A stretch of DNA of 64,000 nucleotides from Lactobacillus pasteurii DSM 23907 = CRBIP 24.76 (GCF_000297025.1 NZ_CAKD01000024.1:62001-126000), one strand, 5' to 3'; numbered from the stretch's first letter, positions 40,251 through 49,464 are shown. Numbers and translations: made by a program. Notes: a model not told the origin generated them from the sequence alone.

Positions 40251-41446
40251 TCTGAATCTTTTGCCTGTAAGCTAGCAGAAGCATCTTCTGCTTGATCTTC
40301 TTGTTCGTCTGCAAAAATTTCTGAGACCTTACGGTAGTAATTGTACACACGGGAAACAATAATCTTCAAGACCGCGTAAGTCGGAATTCCGAAAATCACG
40401 CCCCAAAGTCCCCAGACTGCACTAGCACCAATCAAAACTAAAATTGTCGTGATGGGATGCATTTCAAGCTTGGTTCCCATTACCATTGGGCTGATTAATC
40501 TAGTTTCAATCAATTGTTCTACACCGAAAACAATCAATACCTTAATCAGCATTGGCACAGAAGTCATGGTTCCAACTACAACCGCTGGTACAAAAGCAAT
40601 CATCGAACCAAAATAAGGAATCAAGTTCAAAAATCCTGCCATGATTGCCAAAGCATAGCCATATGGCAAGCCAATTATACTATATCCAATCGCAAACATC
40701 ACGCCAACCCAAAAGGCAACTGTAATTTGTCCACGGACATAGGCTGAAATAGCGAAATTGATATCATACAATAATTGGCTAAAACTCTCCTGCCAGCGTT
40801 TAGGAGCAAATTTCACCAAGTACGGACGCAATTGATGACCATCTTTCAACATAAAGAATAAAACCACAGGCGCTGTCAGCAAGGTCATCACAATCATCGT
40901 AATCACGCTCACAGCTGAAGAAATATTTCCAAGCGTAGCGTTGATCGTTGATTGTCCAGATTTAAATAAGATCTTCTGGGCGTTGTCAATCGTATCTTTC
41001 AAGTTTTGTCTAACTGTATATAGTCTTGGATCCTTCAAAGTCTTCTGCGTTGCATTGACTGCCCCATCCCAAATGCTTGGCCAGTTCTTGATCAAAGCAT
41101 GAACTTGCTGTTGAACGATTGGGATGATGGTGTTGATAATCCAAATTAAGGCAACAACCACTAATACAAATAACAAGAGCGTGGTAACTAATCTTGGGAC
41201 TTTGTATTTTCGCTCAAGCAAGTCAACCAGCGGATTCATAATGTAGTATTGAATCAGTGCTAGTAGAATCGGTGGCATAATTGCACTTACAAAAACCCAA
41301 GCAGGGTTAAGGATAAAGGATACCTTATTAAAAACCCAAATTATCAGCAAAAATAGTAATGCATTAAGCAATACAACGCTGAATCGATTGTTCAGCACCC
41401 AACGCTCAAATAGATTTTGGCGCCTTGAGTCATTCTTTTGTGTCAT
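40247..41446 (-). CDS. AI-2E family transporter (PerM/YtvI-like)
   Basis: A 399-residue polytopic membrane protein with about eight helices and the family pattern PPILLALIQYYIMNPLVDLLERKYKVPR near the N-terminus and GFLNLIPYFGSMIAFVPAVVVG and EQLIETRLISPMVMGTKLEMHPITTILVLIGA near the C-terminus. The family includes TqsA, which exports autoinducer-2, and sodium/proton antiporters, so the substrate is open. The acidic C-terminal tail is cytoplasmic. It follows the EIIA-like gene by 13 bases. Confidence 0.85.
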   Translation of the reverse strand: MTQKNDSRRQNLFERWVLNNRFSVVLLNALLFLLIIWVFNKVSFILNPAWVFVSAIMPPILLALIQYYIMNPLVDLLERKYKVPRLVTTLLLFVLVVVALIWIINTIIPIVQQQVHALIKNWPSIWDGAVNATQKTLKDPRLYTVRQNLKDTIDNAQKILFKSGQSTINATLGNISSAVSVITMIVMTLLTAPVVLFFMLKDGHQLRPYLVKFAPKRWQESFSQLLYDINFAISAYVRGQITVAFWVGVMFAIGYSIIGLPYGYALAIMAGFLNLIPYFGSMIAFVPAVVVGTMTSVPMLIKVLIVFGVEQLIETRLISPMVMGTKLEMHPITTILVLIGASAVWGLWGVIFGIPTYAVLKIIVSRVYNYYRKVSEIFADEQEDQAEDASASLQAKDSE

Positions 41447-41459
41447 TCAATCAATCCTT

Positions 41460-41837
41460 TTAAATATGTTCATAGGTAATGTCATCATTTTCCTTAAAGT
41501 TAGGAGTACGTGAGTCAGTTGGGTCAAAATAAACTGCATTGGCAAGTGGAGCCTTAGGAACTTTGCGACCAAAGAACAAGGTTGCGTGTCCTAAAGCCTT
41601 CATGTTGCTTTCGACTAGCGGTCCAACATAAGCAGCTACGAAAGTATCTCCGTCAACAGTAATGGTGTCGCCTTTTTTCATCACAAAGGTGTTAACTGGA
41701 GTTGCTGAGTCAAACTTTTGCATCACAGAAACTTCAGCTAAATCCTTATTAGCACCTTGACCAAATAAGATAAACATTCCATCCTTGGAATCTAAAGCCT
41801 TTTTACCGATTGCTTCAATTGTTGCAGTCCATTTCAT
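41460..41837 (-). CDS. Orphan PTS glucitol/sorbitol EIIA homologue lacking the phosphorylatable His
   Basis: A 125-residue protein resembling GutA-type EIIA (SrlB): ILFGQGANKDLAEVS aligns with the SrlB region LITFREGAPADLEEY, and VGPLVESNMKALGHATLFF with VGSVAEDNLRELGHVTLRF. In the place of the SrlB histidine segment (CFIHCHGE) there is SVMQKFDS, so no acceptor His exists there. No EIIB or EIIC genes are nearby. It may be a regulatory or binding relic rather than a transporter part. ATG start 41837; it heads a two-gene unit with the AI-2E-type permease. Confidence 0.7.
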   Translation of the reverse strand: MKWTATIEAIGKKALDSKDGMFILFGQGANKDLAEVSVMQKFDSATPVNTFVMKKGDTITVDGDTFVAAYVGPLVESNMKALGHATLFFGRKVPKAPLANAVYFDPTDSRTPNFKENDDITYEHI

Positions 41838-41914
41838 AATTAAAACTCCTTCTCTATTCTAACATAAGCCATCTTTCACGAAATAGAGCTAATCGAGCTA
41901 AGATAGCTAATTTT

Positions 41915-41950
41915 TTGAAATTTTCCTATACTTTAATTATATAATTAAAG
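41915..41950 (+). promoter_or_regulatory. Promoter of the lactonase gene with a 20-bp perfect palindrome
   Basis: TTGAAA (41915-41920), 17-base spacer, TATATA (41938-41943). The -10 lies inside CTTTAATTATATAATTAAAG (41931-41950), a perfect 20-bp palindrome that could be a repressor site. Confidence 0.65.
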
Positions 41951-41981
41951 TAGTCGTATTTTTAAGTAAAGGAGAAAAAAA

Positions 41982-43010
41982 TTGAAAGTTTTAATCGGTG
42001 GATATACTAAACAGACTTCCAAGGGAATCTATCAGCTTGATTTAACTGGTAAAGATAGCGAAGCTAGACTTTTAGAAGCCAAAAATATTATTGAAGTTGG
42101 TGGCCCAACCTACTTCCAAAAAGACAAGAATCTTATTTTTGCAATCAATAATGCTGGAAAAGAAGGCGGCATTAGCGTTTTTGATGCTAATAAAGACTAT
42201 CAAGAAGTTGATCAAGCTCTTGCCAAAGGATCTTCCCCTGCTTATGTCGGAATCAATCCTGAAAAGAAGCTAATCTACACTGCCAACTACCATACTGCAG
42301 TTTTATCAGTCTTTAGCTACAATGAGGAAGGCAAGTTAACTTTGCTTGACAGCGTTACTCATACAGCTGATACTTTGGGACCTCGTCCTGAACAAGTTGA
42401 CGGTCCTCACCCTCACTATTTCGATGAAACTCCTAAAGGCAACTTAGTATCTTGTGATTTAGGAAATGACCGCGTTGACTTTTACCGTTTAGAAAATGAC
42501 AAGTTAGTTCACTTAGCAAACTATCAAAGCGAAGCTGGCTTTGGTGATCGTCACCTTGTCTTTTCAAAAGATGGTGGTTACTTCTACGTAGTCGGTGAAT
42601 TGTCCAGCAAGATTAGTGTAGTTAAATTTAACGAAGAAACTTGGGAATTTGAAACTGTAGCAACTTATTCAACTATTCCAGAATCATGGGATAGCCACAA
42701 TGGTGCTGCAGCAGTGAAGATTTCTAGCGATGGCAAGTTTATCTACGTTTCAAATCGTGGTAATGACTCATTAGCAGTCTTTGAAGTTTTAGCTGATCAC
42801 ACTTTGAAATTAGTGCAAAGAATCTCTGTCTTTGGAGAATTTCCTCGCGACTTCAACTGGGATCAATCAGAGCGCTATGTAGTTGCTGCTAACCAAAACA
42901 CTAACAATGCTAGTCTCTATTTAAGAAACAGCCAAGATGGTACATTGACTCCAATTCAAAAAGATATCCAAGTTCCTGAAGGTACTAGAGTACTTTTTGT
43001 GGAAGACTAG
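41982..43010 (+). CDS. pgl: 6-phosphogluconolactonase (lactonase family, propeller)
   Basis: A 342-residue protein of the seven-bladed YkgB/Pgl family that hydrolyses 6-phosphogluconolactone to 6-phosphogluconate, the substrate of Gnd encoded at 3.9 kb. Family motifs are KVLIGGYTK at the start, HPHYFDETPKGNLVSCDLGNDRV, the GFGDRHLVFSKDG blade and IYVSNRGNDSLAVF. The start is TTG with AAAGGAGA 8 bases upstream; no ATG fits. It is monocistronic. Confidence 0.88.
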   Translation: MKVLIGGYTKQTSKGIYQLDLTGKDSEARLLEAKNIIEVGGPTYFQKDKNLIFAINNAGKEGGISVFDANKDYQEVDQALAKGSSPAYVGINPEKKLIYTANYHTAVLSVFSYNEEGKLTLLDSVTHTADTLGPRPEQVDGPHPHYFDETPKGNLVSCDLGNDRVDFYRLENDKLVHLANYQSEAGFGDRHLVFSKDGGYFYVVGELSSKISVVKFNEETWEFETVATYSTIPESWDSHNGAAAVKISSDGKFIYVSNRGNDSLAVFEVLADHTLKLVQRISVFGEFPRDFNWDQSERYVVAANQNTNNASLYLRNSQDGTLTPIQKDIQVPEGTRVLFVED

Positions 43011-43023
43011 TTACTAAAAGTAA

Positions 43024-43063
43024 AACCCCGGACTGTTAATTTTGATAGTCTGGGGTTGTTTTT
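43024..43063 (+). terminator. Terminator of the lactonase gene
   Basis: AACCCCGGACT pairs with AGTCTGGGGTT (one G-T wobble) and is followed by GTTTTTATT. Confidence 0.8.
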
Positions 43064-43077
43064 ATTCTTAAGAATTC

Positions 43078-43467
43078 TTATTTAAATAGGTTCACAAAAC
43101 CTGTGAAAAATAAAACCGATGCAATTACATACACCTGGACAACATTTAAATTGCTCTCGCCTTGCTTTAGCTTTTTGGACATTTGACGGCCACGTTTGAA
43201 GATAAAAAGTGAGACTAGCATAATACAAACACCAATAATCCAATAAAAGCTATGCCCTAATTGCAAATTTGTTGTTTCTGTCATAAAAATAAGCGGCAAT
43301 GCCACCAAAATTAGGCCAAAGTATCCACCATAATAAATAACAGCTGGAGCCAGGGCATTTTGTTTATTTTCTTTGTCCCATTTGTAAAATTTATAAGTTC
43401 GATATAACTGAAATGAACCTAGAGCAATCATAGCGAAATAAGCTATTGTTGATATTATATTTTCCAT
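43078..43467 (-). CDS. Four-helix membrane protein, unknown function
   Basis: A 129-residue protein I do not recognise. Four hydrophobic helices lie at about 4-22, 41-63, 74-92 and 108-127, with a basic loop (KRGRQMSKKLKQGESN) between the third and fourth. No catalytic motif is visible. It is convergent with the lactonase gene. A -10-like TATACT occurs at 43553-43558 on the minus strand, which would leave a leader of about 80 bases. Confidence 0.6.
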   Translation of the reverse strand: MENIISTIAYFAMIALGSFQLYRTYKFYKWDKENKQNALAPAVIYYGGYFGLILVALPLIFMTETTNLQLGHSFYWIIGVCIMLVSLFIFKRGRQMSKKLKQGESNLNVVQVYVIASVLFFTGFVNLFK

Positions 43468-43765
43468 AATTTACACACTTTCTACGCAAAATTGCTTTAT
43501 CTGCAATACCTTTTCCGTTCAATAAATAGTGACTAATCCCATTATTCCTTTCAGTATATCATATCATTATATCAAAAACACAATATACACAATTATATTA
43601 TGTTCAGATCAACTGCACAAACTATCTACAAAGACATAGAAAGACATAGTTAGTATCAAGAAATAGTCTTTTTTACTTGCCAATTCTTTAATTTTTTATA
43701 ATTCTACTGACAAACATGCCCCAATCTGCTAACCTAGCTAATAGCAAATTGAAAGAAGAGATACA
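43468..43765. other. AT-rich divergent intergenic region
   Basis: 298 bases without a supportable gene. It holds the start regions of two divergent genes and a perfect tandem repeat of AAAGACATAG (43630-43649, two copies). No convincing RNA structure is visible. Confidence 0.5.
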
Positions 43766-44410
43766 ATGCATAAAGAACATAATACATCGCTGTATCTTGG
43801 CCTAATTGGCTTTCTGATTTTCTGCAGTTCGCTTGTGCTACATGCTGGCTGGATTGGCAGTTTCGACCAAATGGGACAAGATTTTGCTCAAAACTTTGAT
43901 CGCTTTGAGCAAATATTGACTACAGCAACTTTAATAGCTGAGCCAAAATTTGATCTAGTTTACATGGCAATCATTGTCGCGGGGCTATTTTTCCTCAAAA
44001 AGAAATTCCGACTACCTGCTCTGTCGCTTGCTTTTGCCTTAATCTTAGGTGATGGAATTGGAACAATCGTCAAGAAAGTTGTCCACCGGGCAAGACCAAT
44101 TGGCCACTTAAGCGAAGACACCGGCTTTAGTTTTCCAAGTGGACACGTACTAGGAATGGCCATTATTATATTCTGGCTGATCCTAATCTTCTTGCCAATC
44201 ATCGTTAAAAAGATGGCATTTAGATTGATCATCGATTTATTATTGCTCTTTGCTTTGGCAATCGTCATGATCTCCAGAGTTTACTTATTAGCTCACTATC
44301 CAAGCGATGTATTTGGTTCATTTTTCCTAGCGCTGGCCGTTATCGGCTTAGCTAAATTAATTTTGCACTTAGTCCCTCATGGCAATCGAACTAACCGCAT
44401 AAACTACTAA
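43766..44410 (+). CDS. PAP2-superfamily phosphatase
   Basis: A 214-residue integral membrane phosphatase with about six helices. All three PAP2 motifs are present: KKVVHRARP (K-x6-RP), FPSGHV (PSGH) and SRVYLLAHYPSD (SR-x5-H-x3-D), making the active site face outwards. Members act as undecaprenyl-pyrophosphate or phosphatidylglycerophosphate phosphatases; which of these applies cannot be read from sequence. RBS GAAAGAAGAG. Confidence 0.9.
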   Translation: MHKEHNTSLYLGLIGFLIFCSSLVLHAGWIGSFDQMGQDFAQNFDRFEQILTTATLIAEPKFDLVYMAIIVAGLFFLKKKFRLPALSLAFALILGDGIGTIVKKVVHRARPIGHLSEDTGFSFPSGHVLGMAIIIFWLILIFLPIIVKKMAFRLIIDLLLLFALAIVMISRVYLLAHYPSDVFGSFFLALAVIGLAKLILHLVPHGNRTNRINY

Positions 44411-44413
44411 CAA

Positions 44414-44463
44414 AATAAGGGTTGAAATCTCCGTCTGATGGCGTTGATTTCAACCCTTATTAT
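44414..44463. terminator. Bidirectional terminator of PAP2 and oleate hydratase genes
   Basis: A perfect 16-bp stem (44414-44429 with 44446-44461) and a 16-base loop, with A/T runs on both sides. Confidence 0.85.
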
Positions 44464-44490
44464 TTTTGCAAAATTTATTTCAAATCTAAA

Positions 44491-46266
44491 CTAGATCAAA
44501 TTTGCTTCTGCTAAAAGCTCTTCAATCCAAGTCTTCTTGATCTTCTTCATCCCTGACTTAAGTGCTAACTTAGCAGGCATTGGCAATTCTTGATCTTCAA
44601 GCTTGCTCTTGTCTGACATGTAGTACATTGCCCGAAGCAATTGACGAATATCGTAAATTGAGTCAAATACTTCTGGAACGCCGCGGTCAACATCTAATAA
44701 GCTGTAGACAGCTTCCATGGCTGTTCTAACTGAGTATTCAGTTGTGAAGACTGTGTCTCTAGTTGGGCTTTCTGCGAAGTTACCGATAAATGCTAAGTTG
44801 ACTGATCCTTCTGGAACGACATCTGGACGGTCGCCAGCCTTTCTTGGCATGAAGTAGCTAGTAACATATGGCATGTAAACAGGTACAGTGGTCATGTTTT
44901 CTTCACTTGCATACTTAGAAATTTCAGCTTCTGGAACACCTAAGTGGTAAAGCAATTCTTCTGCAATTTCCTTACCAGTACATTCAGTAATCTTCTTGTG
45001 GATGTAGTTTCCTTCTGTATCTGAGTACAAAGTGTAAATCCAAACTACAATTTCATCTGGGTTTTGGCTCTTGAAGTGTGGTTGACGGTGAATAGTAAAA
45101 CTCAAGCACCAGTTAGAGTCGGTAACTGTAATAATACCACCAGTATTGACTCTACCATCATACAAGTCGCGGCGAGTCAAGCGTTCAAAGTATGGTGCAA
45201 GCTTTCTATTCTTCAAAGTAGTAGTTGCTGAAACGAACCAGCTGCGTTCAGGAAGGTTTTCGCAGAAGACATCTGGGTTACCAAAGGCAGAGTCTTGTTC
45301 AGCCAATTTTTCCCAAAGCTTCCAAGAGTCGCCCTTTTCATGAGTAACTGGAGCTGGGGTGTTTTGATCACCGTAAGTTGAAGATTCAGTAATTGAACCG
45401 TTAGTTACAAATACCAGATCATCTTCAGTCAAGTCAATTTCTTGACGTTCATCATCCTGTTCAAAAATGATCTTCTTGGCAATCTTCTTGTCGCCCTTGT
45501 GATCAACAATAACATTCTTAACGTGAACATCATATTGCATATCAACATTGTGATCTTCTAAGTAGGCAAGAACTGGCTTTACCATTGATTCATATTGGTT
45601 GTAGCGGTTGAACTTCAAAGCAGTGAAGTCTGGCAAACCATCAATATGGTGAATAAAGCGCATGCAGTAGCGACGCATTTCTGCAACTGAGTGCCACTTT
45701 TCAAAAGCAAACATAGTTGCCCAGTACATCCAGAAGTTAGTTTCAAAGAATTCATCGCTGAAGAAGTCTTCAATGGTTTCATCCTTAAGTTCGCTTTCAG
45801 GAGTCATAACTAATTTTACGATTTCATTAGCGCACTTGCCTAAGCCATATTTACCATCATCTGGCAAGCGATTGCCACGATTATGAATCAAACGGCAATT
45901 CGATGAGTTAGGATCTTCTTTATCTAGCCAGTAGTATTCATCAAGATAGCTAGCTCCAGGAATTTCCAAACTAGGAATTGAGCGATACATATCCCAAAGG
46001 CATTCGAAGTGGTTTTCCATTTCACGACCACCACGAACAACAAAACCTGCATTAGGGCGATCTGCACCATCAAGCGAACCACCAGCTACTGGCAATTCTT
46101 CCAATAAGTGAATGTGCTCGCCAGGCATTTGACCATCGCGAACTAAAAATACAGCAGCTGCCAATCCAGCCAAACCGCTACCAATAATGTAAGCTGATTT
46201 TTTGTCAACGCCCGCAGGCTTTTTAGCGTGAGCGAATGCTTCATAATTACCATTTGAATAATACAT
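44491..46266 (-). CDS. ohyA: Oleate hydratase (FAD-dependent fatty acid double-bond hydratase)
   Basis: A 591-residue enzyme, the length of characterised lactobacillus hydratases. It adds water to the cis-9 double bond of unsaturated fatty acids (oleate to 10-hydroxystearate). FAD loop [18 protein letters not shown] is near 28-45; [18 protein letters not shown] carries the conserved Glu region; [27 protein letters not shown] and [31 protein letters not shown] follow the family. Older annotation called it 67-kDa myosin-cross-reactive antigen. It detoxifies host fatty acids in related species. Own promoter at 46316-46344. Confidence 0.96.
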   Translation of the reverse strand: MYYSNGNYEAFAHAKKPAGVDKKSAYIIGSGLAGLAAAVFLVRDGQMPGEHIHLLEELPVAGGSLDGADRPNAGFVVRGGREMENHFECLWDMYRSIPSLEIPGASYLDEYYWLDKEDPNSSNCRLIHNRGNRLPDDGKYGLGKCANEIVKLVMTPESELKDETIEDFFSDEFFETNFWMYWATMFAFEKWHSVAEMRRYCMRFIHHIDGLPDFTALKFNRYNQYESMVKPVLAYLEDHNVDMQYDVHVKNVIVDHKGDKKIAKKIIFEQDDERQEIDLTEDDLVFVTNGSITESSTYGDQNTPAPVTHEKGDSWKLWEKLAEQDSAFGNPDVFCENLPERSWFVSATTTLKNRKLAPYFERLTRRDLYDGRVNTGGIITVTDSNWCLSFTIHRQPHFKSQNPDEIVVWIYTLYSDTEGNYIHKKITECTGKEIAEELLYHLGVPEAEISKYASEENMTTVPVYMPYVTSYFMPRKAGDRPDVVPEGSVNLAFIGNFAESPTRDTVFTTEYSVRTAMEAVYSLLDVDRGVPEVFDSIYDIRQLLRAMYYMSDKSKLEDQELPMPAKLALKSGMKKIKKTWIEELLAEANLI

Positions 46267-46315
46267 AAAATCTCCTCCTAACCTATATAGGAATAGTTAT
46301 TACTCTTTTATGAAT

Positions 46316-46344
46316 ATTGTAGTAAAAACGGTTACATTTTTCAA
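46316..46344 (-). promoter_or_regulatory. Promoter of the oleate hydratase gene
   Basis: On the minus strand TTGAAA (46339-46344), 17-base spacer, TACAAT (46316-46321). A 10-bp palindrome CCTATATAGG lies in the leader, before the AGGAGGAG ribosome site. Confidence 0.7.
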
Positions 46345-46365
46345 GAAGCTCATTGAAAAAAATGT

Positions 46366-47262
46366 CTAATTTTTTGCATTCAAATTTGACCAAAGTTCAT
46401 TCATATCAACGGGTTCAGGGATTTCAAATTTTATCTGCTTTTCTGTAAAGGGATCAATAAACTCTAGCTTGCAACAATTCAAAGCCTGACGAGGAAAGTT
46501 GTCCTTTGCCCCATATAAACTATCTCCATATAGAATATGTCCCAAATAAGCCATGTGTACTCTAATCTGATGAGTTCTTCCTGTTAACAGTCTAAGTTCA
46601 ACTAAACTTGCACCTTCAACTTGGTCAAGTACCTGGTATTGTGTAATCGCCATTTGGCCGTCCTGTTTAACAGCTCTTTTGACTCCGTCATCAATTTTTC
46701 CAATTGGCTGCTCGATTAGGCCAGTTAATTCATCTGCTTTGAAATTTCCATGAACGACGGCATGGTACTTCTTAATGAAGCGATGCTTGTCTAGCTGGCT
46801 AAAGCGAGCATGAGCAATCGAATTCTTGCCCACGATCATCAAGCCGCTTGTATCTCGATCTAATCTTGTAACAACATGTGGCTTTAAATCAGTGCGTTTT
46901 TGGCGCTCAAAATAGCCTAAGACGCGATTAACGATGGCATCGCTATCTTCATACCTAGATGGAATTGACAGTACTCCTGCCGGCTTATTAATCACCAGAT
47001 AGGTGTCTGTTTCTTGAACAAGACTAAGCGGCTGATAAGAAGGCTTGAGCCATGGATTTTTCTTTTCTTCTCCAGTTACAAAAATAACCTCATCCCCAGT
47101 CTTAACATGATAATTCGTGTAGCGACGACGATGATTGACTAAGATCATGCCATTTTTCTTTTTCGCAGTGACAACCGCCTGCTTAGAGATGCCCTTTTTT
47201 AATAAAAAAGATCCTAATTGCTTAGGATCATCTTGCTTAACTTCAAACTTAAAAAGCGTCAT
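46366..47262 (-). CDS. RluA/RluD-family pseudouridine synthase
   Basis: A 298-residue enzyme that isomerises uridine in rRNA or tRNA. The N-terminal S4-like part (ISKQAVVTAKKKNGMILVNHRRR) is followed by the catalytic motif HVVTRLDRDTSGLMIVGK, with Asp in RLD, and GRTHQIRVHMAYLGHILYGDSLYG. It corresponds to Bacillus YjbO by position after nadK. The target uridine is not known from sequence. The chosen ATG follows AGGTGA; a GTG three codons upstream is the alternative. It overlaps the nadK end by 14 bases. Confidence 0.92.
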   Translation of the reverse strand: MTLFKFEVKQDDPKQLGSFLLKKGISKQAVVTAKKKNGMILVNHRRRYTNYHVKTGDEVIFVTGEEKKNPWLKPSYQPLSLVQETDTYLVINKPAGVLSIPSRYEDSDAIVNRVLGYFERQKRTDLKPHVVTRLDRDTSGLMIVGKNSIAHARFSQLDKHRFIKKYHAVVHGNFKADELTGLIEQPIGKIDDGVKRAVKQDGQMAITQYQVLDQVEGASLVELRLLTGRTHQIRVHMAYLGHILYGDSLYGAKDNFPRQALNCCKLEFIDPFTEKQIKFEIPEPVDMNELWSNLNAKN

Positions 47263-48052
47263 GTGTTTCACCTATAAATGCGTCTTTGACTCTTGACCAG
47301 AAGTGGTGGTGGCCAAAGCGATCAAATTGAATTGATTTTTTGGAAATTTGATAAACAATCTTCTTGGCGTTGCGAACATTTAATCTTTCGCCATCGATTG
47401 TCAAAACAAAGTGATCAGAATTAGGGACAATCATGACCTGTTGGTCTGGCGCAATAACCATTGGAGATGACAATGTTCTAAACACCTGATTATTGATGGA
47501 GGCAATTTCTGTCATCTGCAAGGCCTTTAAGCCAGGCGCAATAACTGCCCCGCCTAAAGATTTGCCGTAGGCCGTTGAACCAGTTGGAGTGGAAATACAC
47601 AGTCCATCGCCCCGGAAATTTTCAAACAATTCATCATCAATGTAAACATTGGCTTCCAAAGTATGAGACACCCGTTTAACGGCTGATTCATTCAAGGCTA
47701 AGTAATGTTCTTTTTCGCCTGACTCAGTAATCAAAATAATATCTAGCAGCGGATACTTGACTGATTCAGCCTGACTGCTAGCCAGTGCATCGATCATCTT
47801 CTCCACATCGCAGCTGCGCCAGTCTGTGTAAAAGCCCAAATGCCCTGTGTGAACACCGATAAAACGAATTGAATCAATTTGATTGATATAGCGATGAAAG
47901 GCATTGATCAAAGTTCCATCGCCACCAACAGTAATTACAATATCCGGATATTTCTCATCGTAAACAAAGTCGCGCTCTTCAAGCAGCTGCTTAATATGTG
48001 CGACTACCTTGAGAGTTTCTGGATAATTGTTATGTGCTATTGCAATTTTCAT
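47249..48052 (-). CDS. nadK: NAD kinase
   Basis: A 267-residue enzyme phosphorylating NAD to NADP. The GGDGT motif (VTVGGDGTLINAFH), NE in LALNESAVKR and SPTGSTAYGKSLGG family region are present. The start overlaps the relQ stop by four bases; the relQ-nadK-rluD order equals Bacillus yjbM-yjbN-yjbO. Confidence 0.96.
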   Translation of the reverse strand: MKIAIAHNNYPETLKVVAHIKQLLEERDFVYDEKYPDIVITVGGDGTLINAFHRYINQIDSIRFIGVHTGHLGFYTDWRSCDVEKMIDALASSQAESVKYPLLDIILITESGEKEHYLALNESAVKRVSHTLEANVYIDDELFENFRGDGLCISTPTGSTAYGKSLGGAVIAPGLKALQMTEIASINNQVFRTLSSPMVIAPDQQVMIVPNSDHFVLTIDGERLNVRNAKKIVYQISKKSIQFDRFGHHHFWSRVKDAFIGETHDAF

Positions 48053-48681
48053 GCTTTTTCCTTGCCTTTATTCTTGGTAAAAATTCTCTGTGCCTCTTGA
48101 ACTTCATCCTTAATGGCCGACATTTCTTCATCAAGCTGGTAAGCCGCTTCAGCTGTCCGCTTAAGTCTTTCAGAAATATCGTCTGGATATTCTCCTTGAT
48201 ATTTGTAATTCAAGGTATGTTCAACTGTTGCCCAGAAATTCATCGCTAAGGTTCTAATTTGAATTTCTGCAATTAAATTCTTTGGACCTTCAGGCAAATA
48301 AACCGTGTAAGAAATAACCATATGATATGAGCGATATCCTGAAGGCTTAGCATTTTGAATGTAGTCGCGCTCTTCGACTACTTCCATGTCGTCGCGAGCA
48401 TGAATGAGGTCGACTACTTTATAGATGTCATCAACAAATTGCGTCACAATTCTAATTCCCGCGATATCCTGCATATCTGTTTCAATCACGGCCGGATCAA
48501 TGACTCTTCTAGTCATTTTTTCCTCAATTGAGTCGACTGTTTTAACTCGTCCAATCACAAACTCGATTGGCGAGTGTTCGCCCTTGGTCAAAAAACTCTG
48601 CCTAAGGGCTCTAAATTTTACCTTTAATTCACGTACAGCCTCGTTATAAGGCCATAGAAAATCATCCCAATCAAAATTCAT
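48049..48681 (-). CDS. relQ: Small alarmone synthetase (GTP pyrophosphokinase)
   Basis: A 210-residue single-domain (p)ppGpp synthetase of the RelQ/SAS1 class, without a hydrolase domain. Conserved parts are KFRALRQSFLTKGEHSPIEFVIGRVKTVDSIEEKM, DIAGIRIV, GYRSYHMVISY and EIQIRTLAMNFWATVEHTLNYK. A C-terminal helix of charged residues would mediate tetramer formation as in Bacillus RelQ. The ATG at 48681 has AAAGGAA upstream; a longer frame from 48720 lacks a ribosome site. First gene of a three-gene operon, divergent from the CYTH gene. Confidence 0.95.
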   Translation of the reverse strand: MNFDWDDFLWPYNEAVRELKVKFRALRQSFLTKGEHSPIEFVIGRVKTVDSIEEKMTRRVIDPAVIETDMQDIAGIRIVTQFVDDIYKVVDLIHARDDMEVVEERDYIQNAKPSGYRSYHMVISYTVYLPEGPKNLIAEIQIRTLAMNFWATVEHTLNYKYQGEYPDDISERLKRTAEAAYQLDEEMSAIKDEVQEAQRIFTKNKGKEKA

Positions 48682-48721
48682 GAATTTTTCCTTTCTACTT
48701 AAACACAATAATTTTACCATA

Positions 48722-48727
48722 TATAAT
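48722..48727 (+). promoter_or_regulatory. -10 box of the CYTH-spxH side
   Basis: TATAAT at 48722-48727, 40 bases before the CYTH start; the -35 is weak (TTAAAC at 48699). Confidence 0.45.
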
Positions 48728-48767
48728 GGAATTAAAACGATTCCAAATTTTCAAATGGGAGGAAACT

Positions 48768-49391
48768 ATGAAAAATCGCGAAATTGAAGCAAAAATAATC
48801 TTACCTAAAGATGCTTATCAAGCTATGATCTCTAGCTTTGACAAAAAAGCTGACTTCACTCAAGCAAATTATTATTTTGATACTGAAAGTGGAATTTTAA
48901 AGGACAATAATATCAGTTTGCGGATTAGAACTTATCAAGACCACGCCGAACAAACTATGAAAGTCCCAGATGACAATCCCGTTCAAACTGAATTTCATGA
49001 AGTCATTGAAATTACTGACCCTTTATCATTAGCTAAGGCTAATAAGCTAATTGATCAAAGCACAAAAGATGGTAAAATAGATTTTTATGGAAATATTGGG
49101 CATTATCTTGAAAAAAACTATGCTCCTTATACTCATGAGCTTCAACTTCTTTCTTGGAGCAAGACAAGAAGAATTCTTGCCACTGGTCCTCATGATTGCG
49201 AATTAACGCTAGATCAAACTTCATATCCAGATGGCTATAGTGATTATGAACTCGAAATCGAAAATACCGATCCAGAACTTATCCAGCTCGCTTTAGCAAA
49301 GCTCAAGGAGCAATTCAAGCTCTCTAATGACTCCAAAATGCTCAACCAAAACAAAATAGCAAGAGCTATGATGCACAGGAAACAATCCTAG
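48768..49391 (+). CDS. CYTH domain protein (YjbK-like)
   Basis: A 207-residue triphosphate tunnel enzyme. The CYTH signature EIEAK lies at residues 3-8, with YFDTESG, LRIRTY and ELEIENTD marking tunnel strands with alternating charged residues. YjbK and relatives hydrolyse inorganic tripolyphosphate or related compounds. The ATG at 48768 follows GGGAGGA; an upstream ATG at 48726 lies on the -10 box and is rejected. Divergent from relQ. Confidence 0.9.
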   Translation: MKNREIEAKIILPKDAYQAMISSFDKKADFTQANYYFDTESGILKDNNISLRIRTYQDHAEQTMKVPDDNPVQTEFHEVIEITDPLSLAKANKLIDQSTKDGKIDFYGNIGHYLEKNYAPYTHELQLLSWSKTRRILATGPHDCELTLDQTSYPDGYSDYELEIENTDPELIQLALAKLKEQFKLSNDSKMLNQNKIARAMMHRKQS

Positions 49392-49464
49392 GCATATTTT
49401 TTGTATATGTATCTATTTCTTGCTAAAGTAACTATGAAGTATTTAACAAGAGGAGTTTATCATC

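Noticed and set aside
46333-46363. Hairpin after the rluD-type gene as a terminator
   Set aside because: The arms ACATTTTT and AAAAATGT pair but no T-run follows on the minus strand, and the oleate hydratase -35 lies inside it.
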